From Cyanidiococcus yangmingshanensis (lineage: Eukaryota > Rhodophyta > Bangiophyceae > Cyanidiales > Cyanidiaceae), in assembly GCA_013995675.1 (NCBI GenBank), contig VWRR01000011.1, forward strand, positions 1 to 64,000: 64,000 nt of DNA. Direction: 5' to 3'. Shown one piece after another: positions 11,740-21,136 of the stretch. Below the pieces are notes generated by a model that made no database searches, was not told where the DNA came from, and was given only the letters and a program-made list of their open reading frames with translations. Made by a program: the position numbers and the translations under genes. How positions within the stretch are numbered: the stretch's first letter is position 1; the number at the start of each line of letters is the position of its first letter.

Positions 11740-12402
11740 ATGGCGACCAGCCTGGACTCGGGAAGCAAACAACGGAACGTTGTTGTCAACGTCTACGACG
11801 TGGTTGACTTGGCGAACGCCAACGACCGTTTGTACCGACTTGGCCTGGGCGTCTACCACACTGGGGTCGTCCTCGGACGAAGGGAGTACGCTTACGGCTT
11901 CAAGTGGGAACCTGGTACAGGAGTATTCTATACGGCTCCGAAGTGCGCTCCAAACGCGCGTTATCGACAAAGTCTCGACTTTGGACCTATCATCGTGTCG
12001 ACGACGGAGGCGCGGCAACGTTTCAAACGAATTTGTGAGGAGTTTACTGGCTCCAGCTACCATTTGTTGGACAAGAACTGTAACTCGTTCACGGCTCGAG
12101 TGGTTCACGAACTGACAGGCCAGAAGTTGCCCTCGTGGATCAACCGTACCGCTCGTTGGGCGTCTGTTTTCCGTTGTCTGCTGCCGCCAGAGCTGGCTCA
12201 ACCTCAGTTTGTACCGAACGAGGAGTTGCTTCGCTTGAACAACTTACTAGAGTATAACGGCGCTCGGGCAAGTCTGTCTGAGCAGGAAAACTCGTCGCAC
12301 GTTGGAGAGGAGTGCAAGAGCTCTTCCTCGGAGTCGGACGCTCCGGTCAAGAGCAACTCTGGCGTTCTGCCACCAAAGGTCCCGCTCCATGATATTTTAT
12401 GA
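11740..12402 (+). CDS. PPPDE-family (DeSI-like) thiol isopeptidase
   Basis: A 220-residue protein whose first 140 residues form a PPPDE domain, the papain-like fold of deSUMOylating/deubiquitinating isopeptidases. It opens with NVVVNVYDVVDL. The catalytic His is H40 in VYHTGVVLG and the catalytic Cys is C114 in DKNCNSFT, both in the family's usual context (YHTGV; K.CN.FS). The segment EFTGSSYHLLDKNCN matches the family's Y.ll..NCN pattern. The C-terminal 80 residues are Ser- and Glu-rich and look unstructured. Such enzymes remove ubiquitin or SUMO from proteins in cytosol or nucleus; the substrate here is unknown. ATG 11740 is preferred over a GTG at 11731. Confidence 0.85.
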   Translation: MATSLDSGSKQRNVVVNVYDVVDLANANDRLYRLGLGVYHTGVVLGRREYAYGFKWEPGTGVFYTAPKCAPNARYRQSLDFGPIIVSTTEARQRFKRICEEFTGSSYHLLDKNCNSFTARVVHELTGQKLPSWINRTARWASVFRCLLPPELAQPQFVPNEELLRLNNLLEYNGARASLSEQENSSHVGEECKSSSSESDAPVKSNSGVLPPKVPLHDIL

Positions 12403-13455
12403 ACAGGTGAAGTTCCAGATGGATCTTTTCTTGGGAGATCATGCTCCCCATTGTGAATTATTCGAAGACTGCCGGGCACTTTGAGTGTTCCTGAGAAGAT
12501 GGCATACTTCTGTAGTCACCGGAACCGTAAGAGGCAGCTCTGAGGGAGCCACAATGCTTCGTGTGAACCGCGTCGAGAGCACATGCGTTTCACTCGAGGG
12601 TACTGCTTTGGCTCCTTGACTCGCATGATCCGCACCTTTGCCGGTACAAAAAATTGTTGACACTCTACCCCGCGAGGGAAAAAGCCGAAAGAGTGCAGCG
12701 CCTTAAATGCTGAACGGAATGCAACCTCGGCATACATGCATCCATCGACTTGAAGGACAAGGCATCCACCGAGTGTAGCCCATGACTCTCTCAGTCGCAT
12801 TGTTCTGGAGTCACCTTGCGCGAGGCGAAATAGAATTGGCGATGCTAACTTCCACGCTCAACTTCAAAACGTTCACAGAAGCGAGCCGCTCCGGCACTTT
12901 TAGGAAGACACGAACTTCAGCTTGGCAGGCAGTTGATTTGAAAACAGACTGCATACCTGCAGAGTGCGTATTTCGGCGGTTTCTTTATCCACTTCTAGTC
13001 CCGCTTTCGCGAACGACAACCGAACCCATGAACATGTCCAATCGTGCGAAACAGATCTTGCCGCACCCTGCTCCATCGATGGTCGGACCCCTCACTAGCC
13101 TAAATACCGCATCAAACAGTGCTCTAGATATCGTTTCTCGCTGCAACGAGCGTTTACCCGATGTAGTCCCACGTTCAGGAACCTGACCAACTCGAGTCTG
13201 AACGCTTGGCAAGTCTTACGAGACTCGAGGAGACGTACCCGAACTGACCCTCGAACAGGACGCAGACGAACTACCTCTCCTTCAAGTGCTCGAGGACCTG
13301 TTCCGCTCTCTACCACCGCGTTCCAACGTTACCTCAGTGCGCGCGCTCGGATACAGCCTGTCTAGCCGAAGTGAGCGCGCTGCAAAACACGACGCTGTGC
13401 CGAATTGTACGCCAACACCTCGCATAGCGCTAACGAGCAAAAGCAACGCGGCATG
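12403..13455. other. Intergenic, no gene seen
   Basis: About 1 kb between the DeSI gene and tRNA-Pro. An ATG-started frame of 134 codons (12782-13186, plus) has no recognisable similarity and a random-looking composition; I do not call it a gene. Confidence 0.45.
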
Positions 13456-13544
13456 GGGACTCACGGGGACTTGAACCCCGGACCTCTCGCAGGCTCTGTG
13501 CTAGGAAACCCGAAGCGAGCATTCTACCCCTGAACTATGAGTCC
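13456..13544 (-). tRNA. tRNA-Pro(CGG) with a 17-nt intron
   Basis: Read on the minus strand from 13544: acceptor GGACTCA pairs with TGAGTCC, D stem GTTC with GAAT, anticodon stem CTCGC with GCGAG, variable region AGGTC, and T arm CGGGG-TTCAAGT-CCCCG. The discriminator is C73, as in eukaryotic tRNA-Pro. The anticodon loop after splicing is TTCGGGT, giving anticodon CGG at 13512-13510. An intron of 17 nt (13508-13492) sits between positions 37 and 38, the canonical place. The body closely follows the eukaryotic tRNA-Pro consensus. No CCA is encoded, as expected for a nuclear gene. Confidence 0.93.
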
Positions 13545-13760
13545 GGTACACAGACCAGCTCGCCCAAGGAATGGATTTGGAGCGACCGCGTCTGCGCATC
13601 GCCATGCGCCGATTGTTTCATCTGAGTGCCCAATCCATATATATAGCCCTAGAACGCCTTGCGCGATGCTCTGAAACGGAGGTTTTCTGTACATCTTGGA
13701 TCGTTTACAGACAAAGCAGTCCAGATTGGGTTCACGGATTCGGGTCTCTCGCTGGACCGT

Positions 13761-16241
13761 TTATGTCAGGACGTCGGCCAGGGGATACCAGGCACGCAGC
13801 GTCGCTTTTGCTTCGTTACTGACATTCAAGCTGTGGGCCAGAGACCAAGCTTCTTCGACGTCGTCCAGTCTGGGATGAACGCCAGCCTCGTGTAACAGCG
13901 CGAGCCCACGTTCGAAGTAAGAAGCATCGCCCGTTGCCGCTGCCAGCGCGTTGACACTAGCGAGATCCAGTGCTCCTCGCTGTCGGAAAAACTCTTCGCA
14001 GAGATGCTGCCAAGAGCGCGCGTGTATGCCGGCCAACATAACGTTCAATTCGGATTTCACAAGTTCCGTGACAGGCGATGGATTAATGGCCGCTCGCGAG
14101 AGACGAACCATGAGCCGCAGCGCGGTCGGTGACAAGGTTTCAGCGCTTGTGGCGTCTCGCAACGAGGCAACCACCGCCCTCGCAGCGAGAACATATCGTG
14201 AGCTCTCCAACGCAACCTCAAATATGGCACTCAAAAGTTGATCAGGCAGTTGTGCGGGGGAGGTTGCCTGCATCAGCAATGGAAACACCAGTTTCTCGGC
14301 CTCAGCCAAGGGCGCAGGCACATCCACCAGAGACGTTCCCTCAGGATCGACTTCCATCCAGCCTGGTGTTCGAGCACGTCGTGATGTGCGCTTGCTGGAA
14401 GACGTTTCGCTGATTGCCTTGGAAGGAGCGCTCGCGTTTTTTCGGATACGCAAACGTGCCAGGCGCGTCGTTACCGATGACCGATCGCGATGCAATGCCA
14501 GGTAGCAGTGCACGGCACCACGCACAGCACGTTGGTAATAGGTATGCTCATTGAGGCGGTCTTCCCATCGGACTAGATCTACATAAGCCGAAATGGTTGA
14601 TTTCCGCAGACAGTAGGCATGAAAATCAAACTCGTCCTCGCGAAAATCAGCAAAATGACGCAGAACGGCGGTGTAGTATTTCAGCGCACGATCGAGGCGG
14701 CCCTCTGCGAGGGCAGCGTCAGCATAGGCAAGTTCAAACCACATGACCTGAAGGTTATAAATTGCTTGAACTGGGGGCGTTTCTCCATCGTGTGTAAACA
14801 TAAAAATGAGTTCTAGTGCCCGATCGCTGCGTCCTGCCAGCAATGCGTACTCTGCAGCAAGCGAGTTCAGCGCCCGATCTCGTTGATCCAGGCAACGGGC
14901 TCGTTCTGCCGCCTCGTAGGCACGACGATACGCGCCCACGGACCGCCACATGTGGGCACACAGGGCCACACAATCCGCCGAGTCTGGGAATTTTTCCAGA
15001 ATCTCAATGGCACGATGTGCGTCCCCGGTGACGCGCAAGCAATGCTCTGCGGCGAAAAGAGCTGTTGCCTCATCAGTCACGCCTGCCATGTCCGCTCCGA
15101 CAAGAGATCGAAAGACAACGTCGATGGTCTGTGTTTTCGCTCGATCCTGATAGAACTGCTCTATCAGCCGAAAGAGACTAGGCGCGTGGGCAGTCTCGAG
15201 AAACCATCGCATCAACTTCTTGACCCGCTCCTGAAATTCCAATGACTTGCCATCGAGGTGGCGTAGCGCCCCTAGTGCACACCCTAGCACAGGCGCTTCG
15301 TCCAAAGTGGACCAGCGGGCAGATTCGCGCTGACCAAGCCGCTCCGAGATGGCATCGAGGAGGCTCACGACATCGCTGCCACTTGTGTCGTTCCTAACCA
15401 CGCCCTCGAGGTAGTCCGCATTATCCGGATTTCGTTCCAAGAGCTGCCAGTAGTATGTTCGGGCGAGGGCGCGATCACCACTCCGCTCAGCCACACGAGC
15501 AGCGGTGGACAGCAAAACTGTGCGATCGAGAATTTTGCCATCACTAAGACACGTTTGTGCGTATTTGAGCGCCGCTTCATCCGCACATGCCTCCTCCAGC
15601 AAACGCAGGCGATACTCACATAGCAAGGATGAATCAATTTGGTCAGCAGCGTCTATTCCGAAGCGGTACTTGGCAGAGATACGTTCCCACGCATCCAGTA
15701 CCTGCAAAGCTTCCTCGTGGCGGCAAAGCAAATGGTTCGCAACCGCCAAACCGATCCAGTTCAAACGCAACGTCGGTCGCTGCTGGAGCATCTGCTCTCG
15801 GGTGCGAAGCAACCCTTCAAAGTCCCGCGTATGCGCCTGTAGTGGAGACAGTTCTCGAAGGAGCTGCGCATTGTTGGGGTCGAGACGTAGCGCCTGCTGG
15901 TAGGCCTTGGATGCCTCCTTGTACTCGCGGTCGTGTCGGTGAAGAAGACCTAGTATGTGCCAGGCAACTTGGGATCGAATATCTTGCCGAAGGCCTCGTC
16001 GCGCCAGATCGTAGGCTTCCTCGCGCTGATCAAGCGCTCGCAGAATGAGACCCTTCATAGCTAACGTCTCACCGTGCTCCGGTACAGCGCGCAGAATCTG
16101 ATCAGCTGTCTTGTTTGCTTTTTTGTACTGCTTGATCTCATATAATCGAAACATTTGCTTAAAGAGCGACTGTTCTTTCGGGGGTAGTGCGGTCTTTCGG
16201 GGCTGCGCTGCCCCGACAACTGCAGTAGGCAGTGGAGTCAT
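13761..16241 (-). CDS. NAA15: NatA auxiliary subunit NAA15 (TPR protein)
   Basis: An 826-residue protein made almost wholly of TPR-like helical repeats. The start LPPKEQSLFKQMFRLYEIKQ and the following YKKANKTADQIL, HGETLAMKGLIL, SQVAWHILGLLHR and WIGLAVANHLL are highly characteristic of NAA15/Nat1. NAA15 wraps round the catalytic subunit NAA10 and anchors it to the ribosome, so that NatA can acetylate N-termini exposed after Met removal. The length agrees with the family (about 830-870). A basic, Ser/Lys-rich segment near residues 600-635 (SAPSKAISETSSSKRTSRR) corresponds to the charged linker seen in homologues. The start is a true ATG. Confidence 0.92.
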   Translation of the reverse strand: MTPLPTAVVGAAQPRKTALPPKEQSLFKQMFRLYEIKQYKKANKTADQILRAVPEHGETLAMKGLILRALDQREEAYDLARRGLRQDIRSQVAWHILGLLHRHDREYKEASKAYQQALRLDPNNAQLLRELSPLQAHTRDFEGLLRTREQMLQQRPTLRLNWIGLAVANHLLCRHEEALQVLDAWERISAKYRFGIDAADQIDSSLLCEYRLRLLEEACADEAALKYAQTCLSDGKILDRTVLLSTAARVAERSGDRALARTYYWQLLERNPDNADYLEGVVRNDTSGSDVVSLLDAISERLGQRESARWSTLDEAPVLGCALGALRHLDGKSLEFQERVKKLMRWFLETAHAPSLFRLIEQFYQDRAKTQTIDVVFRSLVGADMAGVTDEATALFAAEHCLRVTGDAHRAIEILEKFPDSADCVALCAHMWRSVGAYRRAYEAAERARCLDQRDRALNSLAAEYALLAGRSDRALELIFMFTHDGETPPVQAIYNLQVMWFELAYADAALAEGRLDRALKYYTAVLRHFADFREDEFDFHAYCLRKSTISAYVDLVRWEDRLNEHTYYQRAVRGAVHCYLALHRDRSSVTTRLARLRIRKNASAPSKAISETSSSKRTSRRARTPGWMEVDPEGTSLVDVPAPLAEAEKLVFPLLMQATSPAQLPDQLLSAIFEVALESSRYVLAARAVVASLRDATSAETLSPTALRLMVRLSRAAINPSPVTELVKSELNVMLAGIHARSWQHLCEEFFRQRGALDLASVNALAAATGDASYFERGLALLHEAGVHPRLDDVEEAWSLAHSLNVSNEAKATLRAWYPLADVLT

Positions 16242-17530
16242 CGTGTTCGTGCTTCCCGTTCAGACTCAAAAAAGGAAGCGAAAGTTTCCAGCTAACTGCA
16301 TGACACGACGCTCTCTCGGGAAAACGTTGCCAAAATGATCTAGTGAAACAGAGCGTATTTGCCCACTTGAAGCGCAGCTCGTTCCGAGCCAAATGTCGGT
16401 GTTGCTACAGCGCTCGACGGATACTCCCCATCTAGCACAAAACGAACATAAAACCCAGGGGCGCTCCGTGGCCGTTTTACCCATATTGGTAACAAGCGTC
16501 CGCGGGTGCCAAGCAAACATACGCTATGCGGCGAAGATGCGTGAGCACGGGTGCCTGCCAGCGGAATGTATGCCTTGTCGGCAGGCTACAAAAAAGTATA
16601 TTGAGCGTTCAGTGGTCGACTCTGTCAAATGTCCGATTGCGGGCCGTTTCTGTGCAGCGAACAACGCTCAAACGGATCAGCTCGGTGCATGGCAAGCGAG
16701 GAGTAGCGCTATCCCTCAACCATAGCGTGCTCGCTTCAGGCCAGTTTGGTGGTATCCTATCGAACTGCAATACAATCAAATGAAATGACGATTCAAGGTC
16801 TCCAGAATGGGTGTCGTTTCTCCATAAACCTGCTTGCAACAGGCAATACCAACTTTGCGTTTTCCGAAACCGAGGCAGACAGAACATGTAGAGTGAGAGC
16901 TCGACGCTAGCGAAAGAGACCAAACACGAGCTTCGCCCGGAAGCATGAATCTCACCGCGCTTGCCGCTTGAATACTCATTCCTAAGTCGCTGCTTCCTGG
17001 CCAGTGTAATCTCAGGATATGAACGAGTTCGCTCCGACTGCATCTCGCTCGCTGAAACCCTCGCCGGCTTGGTTGCATCGGCGCTTGTGAAGCCGCCCGT
17101 GAAGCAGCAACAAGAGCAACCGTCGCATCCAGTTACGCAGCCAAGCACTTGAGCTGCTGCTGCTTACCTATGCACGGCCGTGCAGATGCTTGTGGCAATC
17201 TCGGGGGTTCCGCCGCCTCGGTCACATTTTGCGCGCGTCCGAGCATGTGCCGACGCGGGACACCGAAACGGAAATCGGCATGCGTCCAATCGCGCGCCAG
17301 GCGCAAACAGATAGATGCGCATCCACCGCAGGTCCGACCAACCACAATGCTCAGGTGGTCATCCAAACGTTTGTTATTCTAATGCAATATCGTTGGTGCA
17401 TTCTGAGAACTTGCCTGCGCCCAAAAAGATACGACCGACCACTGTGTGCGTCAACTGAGTAAACGAGTGGCCAACGCAACGTCATCATTCCTTGGTCGAA
17501 CGAGCATTCTGGCTAGAGACTGTCGTGGCT
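16242..17530. other. Intergenic, no gene seen
   Basis: About 1.3 kb between divergent genes (NAA15 to the left, hydrolase to the right), so it must hold both promoters. A minus frame of 179 codons at 16609-17148 starts at GTG and is unlike any protein I recognise. No tRNA is seen. Confidence 0.45.
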
Positions 17531-18928
17531 ATGGCCGCAGCAACGTGGCGTGCGGCAGAGTTTCTTCTGCGTCTGAACTTTGAGCGCTACGAAACAAGAC
17601 TTTGTGAGCGCTACATATACTTGGAGGCTGCCGAATCGCATAGAGCTATCGGCAAAGTCTTCGTTTCGACCGTTGACGAGACGTTTACAGAGGCCTTGCC
17701 GCGAGACGCCCCACCTGCACCGGTTGGTCGACGACGGCTCCTGGCAAGGGTCTTTGAGCATCCTGCGCGGAGTACAGAGGCTCATCAAGGAACCGGCGAA
17801 CCAGTTCGAGACACGCTCGGTGTGGTGGTGCTTATACACGGACTGTCGCCGTCAGGCCTTTGGGACAAGAGGATAGAAGCTGCTGCCCGCGCGATTGCTT
17901 GTCTCGGCTTTACAGCGGTTGTCCCGGACTTTGTCGAGTTTCGAGAATGCCGGATGAGCCTGAGTACGCTTGACGATATCGCATGGGCGGTCGTTGCGAT
18001 TGCACGAGGTTTCCGTCAAGATTCGGTGAGTCTATTTGCAGCTTGTATTGCGGCAGGCTACACACTCTGCGCGGTGCTGCGAAATGGCGAGCACGTTCGA
18101 CAGCACGTGCGGGCCGTCATGTGTATTGGACCTTATGCTGACGTCGAGGAGATGGTATGGTGCACGATGCTGAGTGAGACTGCGGACGCCTATGGCCGCA
18201 ATGCAATATTCTATAACTTTCTGCGCTTTTCCTCCCTGCTTGTGGAGCATGGCGATGCAGATATCACAAGCCTCGGCCCAGAATGGTTGCCACAATTGCT
18301 GCAGGCCTTGCGCCTCGCCCTGGAAGATTCCCATTTTTTGCGAGAGAATACAGAAATGGCGCAATTGCCGAGGTTTTTTCAGGAGCTTCACGACGAGGAT
18401 CGGCAGCGCCGCGGCAAGAGACTCGGGGCCGATGGTAAGCTTGGTGAAGTGGGCCAGAGTCTGGTTCAAGAGCTTTATGAACAGTTGCAGCATGACAAAG
18501 AATTTCGCAAACTCCACACTATGGCCATGCTTTCCCATCCAACTGTGCGAGAAATCATGAAAACTTCCCAGGCCATCGAAGCAGTCTCATCAGAAGCAAT
18601 CGATTTTCTGGTCGCGCTCGTGCATGGCGAACGAGACGATATCGTCCCGTGTCGAGAGAGTCGGCGCCTCTACTGCGCAATGCTCCGCAACAGAAGATGC
18701 AAGGTGCGGCCTCTCTGCGAAGTGACCTCGCTGCTGACCCACGGAGATCGCCAGCGTCTCAACTGGTGGACTGACATGCCCAAGATCGTCCGCCTTGTTC
18801 GGGTATTTTCCCAGTTTTTTGCATATGCCGCGCGCCCAAAAGCACCCACTGCCCAGCCGCTTCCCGCCATGAACGAATCAACCCGACACTGGCGAGCCGG
18901 CACCTCACATCCAGTCCGAACAAAGTAA
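17531..18928 (+). CDS. Alpha/beta-hydrolase fold protein, Cys at nucleophile site
   Basis: A 465-residue protein of alpha/beta-hydrolase type. The oxyanion strand-turn VVVLIHGLSPSG is at about 98-109, the nucleophile elbow is where SLFAACIAAG (about 167-176) lies, the acidic residue is in HGERDDIVP (D369/D370), and the His is in LLTHGD (H404). The usual GxSxG is not present; C172 stands in the nucleophile position, as in dienelactone hydrolases, or the site is inactive. The N-terminus (MAAATWRAAEFLLRLNFERYE) may be a membrane-associated or targeting helix. Substrate unknown. ATG 17531 is the first; the frame opens at a TTG at 17492. The last 109 codons and 93 bp of 3' flank are repeated exactly at 20718-21136. 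Confidence 0.65.
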   Translation: MAAATWRAAEFLLRLNFERYETRLCERYIYLEAAESHRAIGKVFVSTVDETFTEALPRDAPPAPVGRRRLLARVFEHPARSTEAHQGTGEPVRDTLGVVVLIHGLSPSGLWDKRIEAAARAIACLGFTAVVPDFVEFRECRMSLSTLDDIAWAVVAIARGFRQDSVSLFAACIAAGYTLCAVLRNGEHVRQHVRAVMCIGPYADVEEMVWCTMLSETADAYGRNAIFYNFLRFSSLLVEHGDADITSLGPEWLPQLLQALRLALEDSHFLRENTEMAQLPRFFQELHDEDRQRRGKRLGADGKLGEVGQSLVQELYEQLQHDKEFRKLHTMAMLSHPTVREIMKTSQAIEAVSSEAIDFLVALVHGERDDIVPCRESRRLYCAMLRNRRCKVRPLCEVTSLLTHGDRQRLNWWTDMPKIVRLVRVFSQFFAYAARPKAPTAQPLPAMNESTRHWRAGTSHPVRTK

Positions 18929-19021
18929 AGCACGCGATGGTCGCCTGCTTGAAATAATGGAGGCAGGTTGTATCAATCAGTGCGACTGAACATGATGGCC
19001 AGCGCGAACTGCGGGAGAAAT
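18603..19021 (+). repeat. 419-bp direct repeat, copy 1
   Basis: This block covers the 3' end of the hydrolase gene plus 93 bp of 3' flank. It is identical base for base to 20718-21136 (offset 2115). The two copies flank arsM in the same orientation. Sequence similarity stops abruptly on both sides. Confidence 0.97.
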
Positions 19022-19171
19022 AGACATCAAGGGCAAGAATCTCGAGTTCGGTGTAGTGATCATCGCGCTCAACAAAACGCATGCCGAGCGCTGGCCCTGA
19101 CGAATCGCATGACATGCATCACCTCTTGACCGATGCAAGGCGACTTTTGTGGACCTCACTAGGCAGAAGAA

Positions 19172-19345
19172 GGTCTTTCAGTACAGATGAGACATGATAA
19201 CCAAAATCGGATTCGATGATGATCCTCCAATATAGATGAGATATGACTACCAAAATCCAGCTAAACCACGGTGCTTCTGCATAGAGGAGATATGAAGACC
19301 AAAATCCGATTCGATGATGGTCCTTCTGCATAGATGAGACATTGT
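19172..19345. repeat. 49-bp tandem repeat upstream of arsM
   Basis: The word GA(T/G)GAGA(C/T)AT recurs at 19186, 19235, 19284 and 19333, exactly 49 bp apart, with CCAAAATC(C/G) following in the first three copies and TTCTGCATAGA in later ones. The array ends about 210 bp before the arsM ATG, so it may be part of its promoter region. A regulatory role is inference. Confidence 0.85.
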
Positions 19346-19558
19346 GGGCGCTTGATTCCTCGCACAGCCACTGCGGGGTTTCATGCCGGTCGCGCGACCC
19401 CGATTGCACACGCATCCGCGCACTGCAGTAACATGCACGTTCTATACCGTTCCACAATGTAGCGTTGTCGTTGTTGTTGTTCGTGACCGCGATCGTCGAC
19501 GACTCACGACAGTGATCACAAGCTGCACACTTGATCGTCTTTGAGGACTAGTGAGGCA

Positions 19559-20692
19559 ATGCCGTGCAGCTGTAAGAAAAGCGGTGAAACACCAGCCGGC
19601 GGAGGCTCCAACGGGACTATACGGGAACAGGTTGCGGACTATTATGGGAAAACGCTGCAGTCGGCTGCTGACTTGAAGACGAGTGCCTGCAAACTTGCGA
19701 CCTCCGTTCCGGAGTCTCATTGCGTAATACTCTCTCAGATTGCAGACGAGGTCCTGGAGAAGTTTTATGGTTGTGGATCGACGCTTCCGTCTGATGGCTC
19801 GATTGCTGGCGCCACGGTACTAGATCTGGGCTGCGGTGCAGGTCGTGACGTGTACCTGGCTTCGAAGCTTGTGGGTGAGAACGGAAAGGTCATCGGGGTC
19901 GACATGCTCGATAGCCAACTTGCAGTCGCGCAGAAATACGTCGAGTATCATGCGGAGAAGTTCTTTGGTGACCCGAAGCGGTCGAATGTTCGCTTTGTAC
20001 GGGGCCTCATCGAGGACCTGTCTTCGGCCGAGCCGGAAGGTATCTCGGACTCCTCTGTCGACATCGTGGTCAGCAACTGTGTCTGCAATCTGTCCACAAA
20101 TAAGCTGGCCCTGTTTAAGGAAATCTACCGCGTTCTGCGGGATGGTGGTGAACTCTACTTTTCCGACATGTACGCAGATCGGAGGCGGACCGCCGAGGCT
20201 CAACAGGACCCCGTGCTTTACGGAGAAGGTCTAGCCGGGGCATTGTATCTGGAGGATTTCAGACGGGTTATGAACGAGGCCGGATTCCGTGACGTCCGAC
20301 TAGTCTCGGTTGGTTCGATCGAGGTCAACGATCCCCAGTTGCGGAAACTGGTGCCAGATGTGCAGTTTTATTCGTGCACGTTTCGGTGCTTTAAAGTGCA
20401 AGGCCTGGAAGATACGCGGGAGGATTACGGCCAAAGTGCGACCTATCTGGGGGACCTCGGCGAATCCTTCAAACTCGATAGCTTCTATGCGTTCGAAAAA
20501 GGCAAACCTCAGCGTATCGACAGAAATACTGCAGAGATACTACGCCGAAGCCGCCTTGGGCAATGGTTCCGCGTAACTGATGAGCAGCAGCACCAGGGTC
20601 TGTTCCAGGACACTGCTTTGTGGACGCTCCTGCACGAGCCGCTTCCGTTGTTGGTGCAGCAGGTCATGCGCTCTGGCGTACTCAAGATGTAA
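19559..20692 (+). CDS. arsM: Arsenite S-adenosylmethionine methyltransferase, C224 replaced
   Basis: A 377-residue homologue of algal/bacterial ArsM and animal AS3MT, which methylates As(III) with SAM in the cytosol. The SAM motif [16 protein letters not shown] is at 87-102, with VIGVDM and a [10 protein letters not shown] segment in the expected places, and the FEKGKP segment of the C-terminal domain is present. Of the four cysteines needed in characterised enzymes (C44, C72, C174 and C224 in Cyanidioschyzon ArsM; C32, C61, C156 and C206 in AS3MT), C44 (TSACK), C72 (YGCGS) and C174 (SNCVC) are here, but residue 224 is Gly (YGEGLAGAL, codon GGT at 20228). An extra MPCSC stands at the N-terminus. 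ATG 19559 makes this numbering agree with the known enzyme. The stop is 25 bp from copy 2 of the 419-bp repeat. The family is thought to have entered red algae by transfer from bacteria. Confidence 0.93.
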   Translation: MPCSCKKSGETPAGGGSNGTIREQVADYYGKTLQSAADLKTSACKLATSVPESHCVILSQIADEVLEKFYGCGSTLPSDGSIAGATVLDLGCGAGRDVYLASKLVGENGKVIGVDMLDSQLAVAQKYVEYHAEKFFGDPKRSNVRFVRGLIEDLSSAEPEGISDSSVDIVVSNCVCNLSTNKLALFKEIYRVLRDGGELYFSDMYADRRRTAEAQQDPVLYGEGLAGALYLEDFRRVMNEAGFRDVRLVSVGSIEVNDPQLRKLVPDVQFYSCTFRCFKVQGLEDTREDYGQSATYLGDLGESFKLDSFYAFEKGKPQRIDRNTAEILRRSRLGQWFRVTDEQQHQGLFQDTALWTLLHEPLPLLVQQVMRSGVLKM

Positions 20693-20717
20693 TTGTTGGA
20701 TGACGATCTGGAAGGCA

Positions 20718-21136
20718 ATTTTCTGGTCGCGCTCGTGCATGGCGAACGAGACGATATCGTCCCGTGTCGAGAGAGTCGGCGCCTCTACTGCGCAATGCTC
20801 CGCAACAGAAGATGCAAGGTGCGGCCTCTCTGCGAAGTGACCTCGCTGCTGACCCACGGAGATCGCCAGCGTCTCAACTGGTGGACTGACATGCCCAAGA
20901 TCGTCCGCCTTGTTCGGGTATTTTCCCAGTTTTTTGCATATGCCGCGCGCCCAAAAGCACCCACTGCCCAGCCGCTTCCCGCCATGAACGAATCAACCCG
21001 ACACTGGCGAGCCGGCACCTCACATCCAGTCCGAACAAAGTAAAGCACGCGATGGTCGCCTGCTTGAAATAATGGAGGCAGGTTGTATCAATCAGTGCGA
21101 CTGAACATGATGGCCAGCGCGAACTGCGGGAGAAAT
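20718..21136 (+). repeat. 419-bp direct repeat, copy 2 (hydrolase 3' fragment)
   Basis: Exact second copy of 18603-19021. It contains a truncated 3' piece of the hydrolase gene (a 108-codon remnant ending at 21043) without start or 5' part, so it is a gene fragment. Because it starts 25 bp after the arsM stop, the hydrolase 3' flank may serve as the 3' end of the arsM transcript. Confidence 0.97.

Noticed and set aside
16609-17148. 179-codon minus-strand frame between NAA15 and the hydrolase.
   Set aside because: GTG start, no similarity, and composition like other chance frames in this window.
20693-21043. 116-codon frame after arsM that could be taken as a gene.
   Set aside because: It is the truncated 3' copy of the hydrolase gene inside the 419-bp repeat and begins at TTG.
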